Source: WFZT01 sp964571845
Lineage (GTDB): Bacteria; Hydrothermota; Hydrothermia; B15-G9; WFZT01
Length of the DNA stretch: 9,329 bases
NCBI GenBank assembly: GCA_964571845.1
Contig: CAZNDM010000108.1
Location: forward strand, 1 to 9,329
Direction of reading: 5' to 3'
Shown piece by piece: positions 1-6,660 of the stretch; positions within the stretch are counted from its first letter, which is position 1; each line of letters begins with the position of its first letter. The notes under the pieces were generated by a model. It saw nothing but the letters and a program-made list of their open reading frames with translations, had not been told where the DNA came from and made no database searches. The translations under genes were made by a program, and so were the position numbers.

Positions 1-1351
1 TCTCAGCCAGTTTTCTTGCCACAGAGCGTCCCTGATTTATACAATCAGGGAGCCCTATTCCACGATAAGCTGCCCCTGTAAGGTATATCCCCTCAGGTAA
101 AATCTTCTCCAGCTTCTCCAGTAAATACAGATGTCCCACACGATACTGAGGCATACCCTTCCTCCACCTGAAAATCCTGTAAAAAACCGGTTCGGGCATT
201 CCTCCAAACACCCGGGAAAGGTCCCGTAGGGCAATTTTCAGTATCTCATGGTCCTCGTATTCCACCACTTCCTCAAATCCTGCACGCCCGAGAAAACAGC
301 GGATTAAATGAAATCCTTCTGGTGCGTGCCCCGGCCATTTATTTGATGAAAAAGTACATGCAGAAATTTTTAGCTTTTCATCCCTTGCAACCATAAATCC
401 CGTTGACTTTTCCGGTAATTTCAAATCTGCCCTGCGAAATGCCATTGAAATCGTCAGCGTTGAAGCATACCTGATCTCTTTTAAAATCTCAGATGCCTCC
501 CTGGAGACATCTTTAAGCAACTTAGACGAAATGAACGAAGGTGTCGCAAGGATTATCTCATCCACCTGGATCCTCCGATCTCCCACGATAAGGTACCTCT
601 TACCCATCTTTTCAATCTTTTCGATTCTGACACCAGGAAAGATTTCACTTCTCTTCAAATTTTTAACGAGGGTATCCACCAGCATGTAAAGACCGTTTTT
701 CAGCGTGATAAACGGGGAGCCTGTAGATTTTCTGACAGGTGTCCTGAGTGCAGCCTTTGTCAGACTTCCATACTTCCGCTCCATTTCTTTGTAATATGGA
801 AATGTTGCAAGGATACTCATATCGTCGGGGTCAGCTGCATAAATACCAGATAGCAGGGGGCCTGCGTATCTGAAAAGTGCTTCCTTTCCGAGCCTTCTCC
901 TGACAAAATCTCCAAGTGTCTCATCACCGCTCTCTTTTACAGGAATAAAAGGCTCAAAAAGCATCCTCAGTTTACCAGCAGGACTGAAAAGATCACTCTT
1001 TAAAAATTTCACGAAATCTCGTGGAGCGAGACCATAAAATCCTTCGGGGAAATTTCTGAGTTTACCCTTTGAAAAAATAAATGCTCGTGCACCTTCAGGG
1101 GGTCTTACCACGAACTCCTCCAGGCCAAGTTCTCTTATTAGATCCATTGAGCCGGGTTTAAAGAGATAAATTGAATCCGGTCCTCCCTCGATCACAAATC
1201 CGTCTTCTATCACAGTGTGGATCTTCCCACCTGGCACTGTTTCTTTTTCAAAAAGGAAAATCTCAGCGTCTCCAGGCGAGAGGAATTTCTCCAGATAGTA
1301 AGCGGCAGAAAGTCCTGTTATACCAGCCCCAATGATTGCAATTCTCCTCAT
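1..1351 (-). CDS. hemY: Coproporphyrinogen III oxidase, HemY/CgoX-type FAD flavoprotein (3' end cut off)
   Basis: This is an FAD-dependent porphyrinogen oxidase that removes six electrons from coproporphyrinogen III (CgoX role) or protoporphyrinogen IX (PPO role). Reading the minus strand from the ATG at 1351 gives 450 open codons to the window edge. The N-terminus carries the dinucleotide-binding motif GAGITG (residues 8-13), followed by FEKE and a GG pair (about residues 35-43). GIYAADPDDMSILATFP (about 169-185) matches the HemY/CgoX signature seen in Bacillus. The C-terminal FAD motif is GIGLPDCINQGR (431-442). Family proteins are about 460-470 residues, so only a short tail is missing. 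The start overlaps the hemH stop as ATGA (1348-1351). There is no signal peptide or membrane segment. HemY proteins normally use O2 as electron acceptor; whether this one does cannot be told. The coproporphyrin assignment is inferred from similarity to Bacillus HemY and from the neighbouring CpfC-like HemH. Confidence 0.93.
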   Translation of the reverse strand, partial: MRRIAIIGAGITGLSAAYYLEKFLSPGDAEIFLFEKETVPGGKIHTVIEDGFVIEGGPDSIYLFKPGSMDLIRELGLEEFVVRPPEGARAFIFSKGKLRNFPEGFYGLAPRDFVKFLKSDLFSPAGKLRMLFEPFIPVKESGDETLGDFVRRRLGKEALFRYAGPLLSGIYAADPDDMSILATFPYYKEMERKYGSLTKAALRTPVRKSTGSPFITLKNGLYMLVDTLVKNLKRSEIFPGVRIEKIEKMGKRYLIVGDRRIQVDEIILATPSFISSKLLKDVSREASEILKEIRYASTLTISMAFRRADLKLPEKSTGFMVARDEKLKISACTFSSNKWPGHAPEGFHLIRCFLGRAGFEEVVEYEDHEILKIALRDLSRVFGGMPEPVFYRIFRWRKGMPQYRVGHLYLLEKLEKILPEGIYLTGAAYRGIGLPDCINQGRSVARKLAE

Positions 1352-2181
1352 CTGACAAGACTCACAAGGGCATTTATAAAATCGTCTCTATCATTCAGAG
1401 TTTTAACCCGGCAGAAATGAACATCTGGGAACATCTCAGGTAATTCGTGGTCAAGATCGTATAAAACCTCCAGTGAATCATGGGTGAATCCGGCGGGCAC
1501 AATCGTAATATTTTTCAATTTCTTCAATCCGGGAACTACCTCCCGAATATCGGGTCCAAGCCACTTGCCACGAGCATTCATTGGCTTTGATTGGTAAGCA
1601 ATATGCCAATTTTCAATCCCAGCACCTTTTGAAATCTCTTTTACAAGGTATTCAAACTGCCCGCTGTATGGGTCATCTTCAGCCTCAGGCAGACTGTGTG
1701 CCGTGAATATAACATTATCCAATTCACACTTCGATTCCCGGATAGTGCTGATCCATGCATTTTTCAGTAAGGGTGAGTTAAACCACTGCCTGATAATCCT
1801 TAAATTTGCCCCCTGATCGATTAGCTCCTGGAGCTCGCTGAAGTACCTTTCTGTGTGAAACTTTGAATAAAAAGGCGTCAGAGCTATTGCTGTAATTTCT
1901 TCAAATCCTTTCAGCTCTTTCAAAGTATCCCGGATGTAGGGTTTCCAGTTTTTCATGCCAATCAGGACCCTGTAATCACCAGATAACCTGTTTGCCAGTT
2001 TTAGAGCAATATTCCTGAATATTCTGTTAAATGGAGAATGACCGATAACTCTGTATCTTCTTTCAAGCTCCCTTACAGCCTCTTCTTTCACCGGTCTGCC
2101 ACCCAGAATGTTCCTGTAGTACTCTCTCACATCCTCCGGTTTGTCAGGTGAGCCGTATCCAAGAAGTAAGACAGCTTTCAT
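1348..2181 (-). CDS. hemH: Ferrochelatase, probably coproporphyrin type (CpfC)
   Basis: The enzyme inserts Fe2+ into a porphyrin; the features here favour coproporphyrin III. The protein has 277 residues, shorter than the roughly 310 of Bacillus HemH, with the missing length spread over loops rather than at an end. The N-terminal LLLGYGSP places Tyr9 at the position of Bacillus Tyr13, the proximal iron-contacting tyrosine of coproporphyrin ferrochelatases. The catalytic histidine is His162 in FTAHSLP, and the second catalytic acid is Glu238 in LEVLYDLD. KWLGPD (about 206-211) corresponds to the conserved WLGPD of Bacillus HemH. There is no C-terminal extension, membrane anchor or [2Fe-2S] cysteine set. 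The ATG at 2181 overlaps the hemE stop as ATGA, with AGGAG 11 nt upstream inside hemE. The next gene, hemY, begins by the same kind of overlap. Family assignment is secure; substrate choice is inference. Confidence 0.95.
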   Translation of the reverse strand: MKAVLLLGYGSPDKPEDVREYYRNILGGRPVKEEAVRELERRYRVIGHSPFNRIFRNIALKLANRLSGDYRVLIGMKNWKPYIRDTLKELKGFEEITAIALTPFYSKFHTERYFSELQELIDQGANLRIIRQWFNSPLLKNAWISTIRESKCELDNVIFTAHSLPEAEDDPYSGQFEYLVKEISKGAGIENWHIAYQSKPMNARGKWLGPDIREVVPGLKKLKNITIVPAGFTHDSLEVLYDLDHELPEMFPDVHFCRVKTLNDRDDFINALVSLVR

Positions 2182-3191
2182 TTTCTGGATGACTCCTGGT
2201 GTACGAAATCCACAAGGCGTCTGAGTATCTCAGGATTCGTATCCGGCAAGACACCGTGTCCAAGGTTGAAAATATGACCTGTTCTTCCCCTAATAGCGTT
2301 AAGGATCTCGACGGTTGCTCTCTTTACCGTTTCCCAATCAGTGAGTAAAAGCGCCGGATCAAGGTTTCCCTGAATTCCTTTTTGGGGAAATTTTTCCCAC
2401 GCCTCATCTATCCGCACTCTCCAGTCAACACCGATTACATCTCCGCCAGCATTAGCCATGAGATCGAGCATCCCACCTGTGTTGACGCCAAAGTGTATTA
2501 CCGGGACATCTTGAATCTGGCTCATGATTTTTTTCATAAAAGGCAGGATAAACTCACGGTAATCCGCTGGGCTTAGTGCACCCACCCAGCTATCAAATAT
2601 CTGAAGCGCATCTACACCTGCGTTTATCTGTTCTCTGAGATAAAGGGAGATGGATTCTGTTAGTTTTTCCATCACAAGATTAAAGGCGTCTCTATTCGTG
2701 TGCATAAATTTTTTAACGCGGAGAAAATTTCTGGATGGGCCTCCCTCAACCATGTAGCTTAAAAGGGTAAAAGGTGCGCCAGAGAAGCCGATGAGTGGTA
2801 ATTTGCTTGAGGATTTTATCATTTTGATTGCCTCAAAAACGAAAGGGAGATCATCAGCAGGATCAATAATTCGTAATTTCTCGACATCTTCCATGGTTCT
2901 GACAGGATTTTCCACAATTGGTCCCACAGCCGGCTGAATTTCAAATTTGATTCCCATAGCTTCAAGCGGCAGCATGATATCTGAAAACAGAATAAGGGCA
3001 TCGATTTCCATATTTTTTTCGGGCAACAGGGTGACATAGGTTATAAGTTCAGGATTTCGAGCAATCTGCATTATGTCGTACTTCCTGCGTAGCTCACGAT
3101 ACTCCTTCTGGTATCTTCCTGCCTGTCTCATAAACCAGACAGGTGTGGCATCAACAGGCTCGCGTCTTAAAGCTTTGAGAAAATTGCTCAT
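2178..3191 (-). CDS. hemE: Uroporphyrinogen III decarboxylase
   Basis: HemE is a cytosolic, cofactor-free enzyme that removes CO2 from the four acetate side chains of uroporphyrinogen III to give coproporphyrinogen III. The protein has 337 residues, a typical length. Conserved parts are visible in order: WFMRQAGRY (residues 19-27, with the substrate-binding arginines), FSDIMLP with Asp71 (equivalent to human Asp86, which holds the pyrrole nitrogens), Tyr146 in SYMVEGG (human Tyr164), and His312 in FNLGHGVLPDTNPE (human His339). The ATG at 3191 overlaps the hemL stop as ATGA, and GGGAG at 3200-3204 lies 8 nt upstream, so the start is well supported. The gene lies between hemL and hemH; hemE followed by hemH and hemY is the order of the Bacillus subtilis hemEHY operon. 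Nothing is missing or broken. The presence of HemE argues against a purely siroheme-dependent heme route, which does not need it. Confidence 0.98.
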   Translation of the reverse strand: MSNFLKALRREPVDATPVWFMRQAGRYQKEYRELRRKYDIMQIARNPELITYVTLLPEKNMEIDALILFSDIMLPLEAMGIKFEIQPAVGPIVENPVRTMEDVEKLRIIDPADDLPFVFEAIKMIKSSSKLPLIGFSGAPFTLLSYMVEGGPSRNFLRVKKFMHTNRDAFNLVMEKLTESISLYLREQINAGVDALQIFDSWVGALSPADYREFILPFMKKIMSQIQDVPVIHFGVNTGGMLDLMANAGGDVIGVDWRVRIDEAWEKFPQKGIQGNLDPALLLTDWETVKRATVEILNAIRGRTGHIFNLGHGVLPDTNPEILRRLVDFVHQESSRK

Positions 3192-4462
3192 TGATTGAGC
3201 TCCCGGGCAGCATTTTCCACGATTTCAAGCGCCTTATCGATATCTTCCTCTGTATGTGCGGCAGAAATAAACCATGCCTCAAATTGGGATGGAGGAGGAA
3301 ATGCACCTCCTTTGAGCATTTTCCAGAAAAATTTTCCATACATCTCTGCATTCGCCTTCATTGCACTATTGTAGTCAGTAACTTCATCCTTCGTGAAAAA
3401 CGGTGTGAACATTGAGCCCACACGATTCACCACTACATCTTTAAGAATGTTTCTTATCTCGCTCGTGAATCTTTCGGCGAGCTTATCAATTTTCTGATAC
3501 ACCGAGGGATTGTTCTTGAGAATATTCAGAGTCGCTATCCCGGCACTCATGGCAAGTGGATTCCCGGAGAGGGTTCCTGCCTGATACACAGGACCCAGCG
3601 GAGCGAGCTGTTCCATTATTTCTCTTTTCCCTCCATAGGCTCCAACTGGTAAACCACCGCCTATGATCTTGCCAAGAGTTGTAAGGTCCGGAGTTACATT
3701 GATTTTAGTTTGATAACCACCCCAGCCAACTCTGAATCCGGTGATCACTTCATCGAAAATGAGTAGAGCACCGTTATCCTCTGTAATTTGTCTGAGTCCT
3801 TCAAGGAAACCTCTGGCAGGTGGTACGACCCCCATGTTTCCTGCAACGGGTTCCACGATAACCGCCGCAATATCCTCTCTGTACTCTTCAAATAGCCTTT
3901 CCACACTTGTGAGATCGTTGTACTGTGCAACGAGCGTATCTTTTACAATTGATTCGGTAACACCTTTGCTTCCTGGAATTCCGAGTGTCATTACACCTGA
4001 TCCAGCCTGAACGAGGAAAAAGTCCGCGTGTCCGTGGTAACATCCTGCAAACTTGATAATTTTTGATCTACCTGTGTATCCCCTTGCGAGTCTCACGGCA
4101 CTCATTGTGGCCTCAGTCCCTGAATTCACAAATCTTACGAGCTCGATGGAGGGGAAGGCGTCTTTTATCAATTTCGCGAGCTCTATTTCAAGTTCTGTTG
4201 ATACGCCAAAAGAAGTTCCTCGCTCTGCCTGAAATTTGATGGCTTCAACAACTTCAGGGTGCGCATGTCCCAGGATAAGAGGACCCCAGGAGCCCATAAA
4301 ATCAATGTATTCGTTTCCGTCCACATCGTAGAGCTTTGCCCCGCTTGCGTGATCGAGAAAAATCGGCTCTCCTCCAACGGCTTTAAAGGCCCTCACAGGG
4401 CTGTTGACACCACCGACAAGGTGTTTGATAGCCTCTTTGTAAAGTTCTCCTGATCTGTTCAT
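3188..4462 (-). CDS. hemL: Glutamate-1-semialdehyde 2,1-aminomutase
   Basis: HemL is a PLP-dependent enzyme that moves the amino group of glutamate-1-semialdehyde to give 5-aminolevulinate, the second step of the C5 route. With the start at the ATG at 4462 the protein has 424 residues, the usual family length, and begins MNRSGELYKEA, as family members do. A longer version from a TTG at 4477 is open but adds five unconserved residues and loses the ATGA overlap, so I reject it. Visible motifs are VGGVNSPVRAF (16-26), NSGTEA (113-118, PLP phosphate binding), YHGHAD (142-147), FDEV with Asp237, and the PLP lysine Lys265 in TTLGKIIGGG. The ATG overlaps the stop of the radical SAM gene, and no clear Shine-Dalgarno sequence precedes it, so translation probably depends on coupling to that gene. 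In B. subtilis hemL directly follows hemB; here the radical SAM gene is placed between them. Confidence 0.98.
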   Translation of the reverse strand: MNRSGELYKEAIKHLVGGVNSPVRAFKAVGGEPIFLDHASGAKLYDVDGNEYIDFMGSWGPLILGHAHPEVVEAIKFQAERGTSFGVSTELEIELAKLIKDAFPSIELVRFVNSGTEATMSAVRLARGYTGRSKIIKFAGCYHGHADFFLVQAGSGVMTLGIPGSKGVTESIVKDTLVAQYNDLTSVERLFEEYREDIAAVIVEPVAGNMGVVPPARGFLEGLRQITEDNGALLIFDEVITGFRVGWGGYQTKINVTPDLTTLGKIIGGGLPVGAYGGKREIMEQLAPLGPVYQAGTLSGNPLAMSAGIATLNILKNNPSVYQKIDKLAERFTSEIRNILKDVVVNRVGSMFTPFFTKDEVTDYNSAMKANAEMYGKFFWKMLKGGAFPPPSQFEAWFISAAHTEEDIDKALEIVENAARELNQ

Positions 4463-5538
4463 GGCTCGTACACACAAAGTGGATCACTTTCAAAGGGGTC
4501 TCCTGTGGCTGCAAAGGCTCTTGAACGAGCCCCACCACAGATAGCCCTGAACTCACACTTCCCACACTTACCTTTTAGCTCGTTGTAGTCCCTTAACCGT
4601 CTGAAAATCTTTGAATTTCTGTAAATCTCAACCGGATGATCTTTTCTGACATTTCCCGCTGTAATCGGGAGAAAGCCGGATGGGTAAATGTCTCCAATGT
4701 GGGAAATAAACATAACTCCATTACCGTCCCTGATTCCAAATCCCCGACCAATAGGAGTTTTTAGAATTTCTTCGACACTCATTCCAGCCTGTATCATTCT
4801 TTCGAATGCAACCCTTCTGTAATGTGGCGCTTCGGTCGTAGCAATGGCAAATTTTACCTCCCTCGACTTTTCATAGAGCCATATCAAAAGATTTTCTGCC
4901 TCCACGGGTGTAATCTGGTTGAGAACTTTTCCGCGACCAACCTGAATCAGAAAAAACAAGCTCCACCTCACAACGGCAAAGTCTTTTACAACTTCAAAGA
5001 TTGCAGGAATATCATCGTAGGTTTCTTTACTCACAAGAGTGTTTACCTGTAGCGGAATGCCAACCTTTTTAATTTCTTCAGCTGCCTTAATAGTCATGTC
5101 ATAGACTCCGTCAACTCCTCTAAATTCGTCGTGCTTTTCCCGCGTTGAGCCATCGAGACTGAGAGACATGCTCAGGACACCGAGTTCTTTAAAACGCCTG
5201 ATGACATCAGGCGTAAGGTGGTTGGTAGCGCTTGGAGCGACAGAGATTTTCAGTCCGATTGAAACTCCGTATTCAATAAGCTCAAAGAGGTCAGGCCTTT
5301 TGAGTGCATCACCACCTGTCATCACCAGGTGTGGTGATGGGTCACCAAACTCTCTGAGCTGTGAGAGGAGTCTTTTCCCCTCATCTGTTGTAAGTTCCAG
5401 AGGATGGCGATCCGGTATCGCCTCAGCTCTGCAATGTTTACAGGCAAGGTCACATGCCTGAGTCATCTCCCAGTAAATCATGACGGGTTTTCGGGAGAAC
5501 ACATATCGATTATGGATGAGTTTTTCTTCAAGGTTCAT
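4459..5538 (-). CDS. Radical SAM/SPASM protein in the heme operon, AhbD/NirJ-related (candidate coproheme-to-heme enzyme)
   Basis: This 359-residue radical SAM enzyme should carry two iron-sulfur clusters. The SAM-binding [4Fe-4S] motif CDLACKHC uses Cys29, Cys33 and Cys36; the MTGGD motif (residues 73-77) is the GGE-type SAM contact. The C-terminal SPASM-like set is Cys325, Cys328, Cys334 and Cys355 (CX2CX5CX20C), ending ...DPLCVYEP. From memory the whole, including TTEAPHYRRV (234-243), resembles the TIGR04053 family; that family and AhbC, AhbD and NirJ are related. AhbD turns Fe-coproporphyrin III into heme b by removing two propionate carboxyls; NirJ acts in heme d1 synthesis. The reaction here is not proven. 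Its place between hemB and hemL, and the ATGA overlap with hemL, argue for a heme role. The operon shows no ChdC, HemN or HemF, so a final decarboxylase role is plausible. The start ATG at 5538 follows CTGGAGGTT with good spacing. Alternatives are a peptide-modifying SPASM enzyme or an AhbC-like deacetylase. Confidence 0.95.
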   Translation of the reverse strand: MNLEEKLIHNRYVFSRKPVMIYWEMTQACDLACKHCRAEAIPDRHPLELTTDEGKRLLSQLREFGDPSPHLVMTGGDALKRPDLFELIEYGVSIGLKISVAPSATNHLTPDVIRRFKELGVLSMSLSLDGSTREKHDEFRGVDGVYDMTIKAAEEIKKVGIPLQVNTLVSKETYDDIPAIFEVVKDFAVVRWSLFFLIQVGRGKVLNQITPVEAENLLIWLYEKSREVKFAIATTEAPHYRRVAFERMIQAGMSVEEILKTPIGRGFGIRDGNGVMFISHIGDIYPSGFLPITAGNVRKDHPVEIYRNSKIFRRLRDYNELKGKCGKCEFRAICGGARSRAFAATGDPFESDPLCVYEP

Positions 5539-5541
5539 AAC

Positions 5542-5550
5542 AACCTCCAG
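5542..5550 (-). promoter_or_regulatory. Ribosome binding site of the radical SAM gene
   Basis: CTGGAGGTT on the minus strand ends 3 nt before the ATG at 5538, with the GGAGG core 5 nt away. It is the strongest ribosome site in the late module and fixes the start of the radical SAM protein. The hemL gene behind it has no clear site of its own, so this one probably helps load ribosomes for several genes. Confidence 0.8.
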
Positions 5551-5604
5551 TTATACCCGGCAACAGGGATTTTGCATGGCTGTAAGTTTTCATGATCAAT
5601 AGTT

Positions 5605-5639
5605 TGTGGGCGACGCCGCCTTTGGCGGCGTCGCCCACA
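5605..5639. repeat. Perfect GC-rich inverted repeat, 16-bp arms with 3-nt loop
   Basis: The left arm TGTGGGCGACGCCGCC (5605-5620) and right arm GGCGGCGTCGCCCACA (5624-5639) are exact reverse complements around TTT (AAA on the coding strand). Each arm is 13/16 GC, far richer than the surroundings. It starts 34 nt after the hemB stop. There is no T-run after the stem on either strand, so it is not a standard intrinsic terminator. It could be an RNA 3'-end stabiliser or processing site between the two modules, a REP-like dispersed palindrome, or a protein-binding site. I saw no second copy in the window. Confidence 0.9.
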
Positions 5640-5652
5640 TCCACAATAAAAT

Positions 5653-5662
5653 CAGGAGGTAA
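5653..5662 (-). promoter_or_regulatory. Possible anti-Shine-Dalgarno stretch after hemB
   Basis: On the coding strand this reads TTACCTCCTG, 12 nt after the hemB stop codon. ACCTCC can pair with GGAGGT in the ribosome site of the radical SAM gene about 100 nt downstream, with the palindrome forming its own stem in between. Such pairing could hide the ribosome site. The match is short (6 contiguous pairs plus flanking ones) and may be chance. Confidence 0.3.
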
Positions 5663-5673
5663 TTTATGTGGCG

Positions 5674-6660
5674 TTAACCAATCCACCTGGCCACATCCTT
5701 CGCAAAATAGGTCAAAATCAAATCGGCTCCGGCTCTCTTTATGGATGTCAGCACCTCAAGAACAACCCTTTTCTCGTCTATCCAGCCCTTCTCAGCAGCC
5801 GCTTTAATCAATGAATATTCACCACTCACATTATAGGCAGCAATCGGATAGTCAAATCTTTCACGCGCACGAGCAATGATATCAAGATAGGGCAGTGCAG
5901 GCTTCACCATCACTATATCAGCACCTTCCTCAATATCCAGCTCGATCTCCCGCAGCGCTTCCCGCCAGTTGGGAGGATCCATTTGATAGGTTGATCTATC
6001 TCCAAATCTGGGCGCAGACTCCGCCGCATCACGGAAAGGACCGTAAAACGCCGATGCATACTTTGCTGAATATCCCATTATTGGAATGTCATTAAAGCCT
6101 TCGCGATCCAGTGCTTCCCTGATTGCTCCCACCTGTCCATCCATCATGGCACTCGGTGCTACCATGTCTGCCCCCGCCTTTGCATGAGAAACTGCTATTC
6201 GGGCAAGGACCTCCAGACTTTCATCATTTAAAACTTTTCCGTCCCGCACAAGACCACAGTGACCGAGTGTTGTGTACTGGCACATACAAACATCAGTTAT
6301 CACAACCAGTTCCGGAGCGATCTTTTTCACCAATCTTATGGCTTCCTGGACAATACCATTTTCATCAAATGCACCTGTTGCCCCTTCGTCTTTATATTCA
6401 GGTATGCCAAAGAGAATGATCGCCGGGATACCAAGCTCTCTCACTTCCTCTATTTCACTCTGCAACTCGTCCAGCGTGAACCGAAAAATTCCCGGCATGG
6501 ATGGAATCTCTTCGCGAATGTGGTTGCCAAATCTCACAAATATCGGGTAGATAAGATCATCGATCGATAATGTCGTCTCCCTCACCATTCTCCTGATGTT
6601 GTAAGACCCCCTTAACCTTCTTGGCCTTCTCTTCATCTTTTTAACAAATTCAAGTGACAT
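5674..6660 (-). CDS. hemB: Porphobilinogen synthase (5-aminolevulinate dehydratase), zinc type
   Basis: HemB joins two molecules of 5-aminolevulinate into porphobilinogen and is a cytosolic, usually octameric TIM-barrel enzyme. From the ATG at 6660 it has 328 residues, a normal length. The two Schiff-base lysines are Lys200 in MGYSAKYASAFYGPFRDA and Lys253 in MVKPALPYLD. Metal site cysteines Cys125, Cys127 and Cys135 in DVCMCQYTTLGHCG mark the zinc-dependent class rather than the magnesium, Asp-rich class. A GTG three bases further upstream (6663) is open, but AGGAGG at 6667-6672 lies only 3 nt from it and 6 nt from the ATG, so the ATG is preferred. The start overlaps the end of hemD by 11 nt. 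It ends with TAA at 5674 and is the only gene in the window with untranslated sequence behind it. Confidence 0.98.
   Translation of the reverse strand: MSLEFVKKMKRRPRRLRGSYNIRRMVRETTLSIDDLIYPIFVRFGNHIREEIPSMPGIFRFTLDELQSEIEEVRELGIPAIILFGIPEYKDEGATGAFDENGIVQEAIRLVKKIAPELVVITDVCMCQYTTLGHCGLVRDGKVLNDESLEVLARIAVSHAKAGADMVAPSAMMDGQVGAIREALDREGFNDIPIMGYSAKYASAFYGPFRDAAESAPRFGDRSTYQMDPPNWREALREIELDIEEGADIVMVKPALPYLDIIARARERFDYPIAAYNVSGEYSLIKAAAEKGWIDEKRVVLEVLTSIKRAGADLILTYFAKDVARWIG

Larger units (their letters stand above)
5539..5673 (-). other. Intergenic region between hemB and the radical SAM gene
   Basis: This is the only real gap in the window; every other junction overlaps. It holds, in transcription order, a CCTCC-containing stretch (5653-5662), a 35-nt GC-rich perfect palindrome (5605-5639), an AT-rich stretch and the Shine-Dalgarno site of the radical SAM gene. 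A TATAAC at about 5551-5556 resembles a -10 box but has no convincing -35 partner, so I do not call a promoter. No T-run follows the palindrome on either strand. The gap separates the early module (hemAC, hemD, hemB) from the late module (radical SAM to hemY), and so is the most likely place for separate control or RNA processing. Confidence 0.85.

Noticed and set aside
4463..4477. TTG start at 4477 giving hemL five extra residues.
   Set aside because: The ATG at 4462 gives the standard family N-terminus and the same ATGA overlap as the other late junctions.
5551..5556. TATAAC as a -10 promoter element before the radical SAM gene.
   Set aside because: No acceptable -35 hexamer lies about 17 nt upstream and it would sit very close to the ribosome site.
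5528..5593. A 21-codon open frame on the minus strand (starts MKTYSHAK) just before the radical SAM gene, ending 11 nt inside it; possible leader peptide.
   Set aside because: No Shine-Dalgarno site precedes its ATG, its residues show no regulatory pattern, and an open frame of this size is expected by chance.
5605..5639. Intrinsic (Rho-independent) terminator between hemB and the radical SAM gene.
   Set aside because: The stem is strong but no run of T follows it on either strand, so it was listed as an inverted repeat.
5653..5676. On the plus strand AGGAGGTAATTT is followed by ATG TGG CGT TAA, a perfect ribosome site before a three-codon frame.
   Set aside because: A three-codon frame on the non-coding strand is most simply chance; the same bases are better read as a CCTCC stretch in the hemB transcript.
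6123..6570. Several plus-strand open frames of about 90-100 codons opposite hemB.
   Set aside because: They overlap each other and a strongly conserved hemB on the opposite strand, and show no family features.
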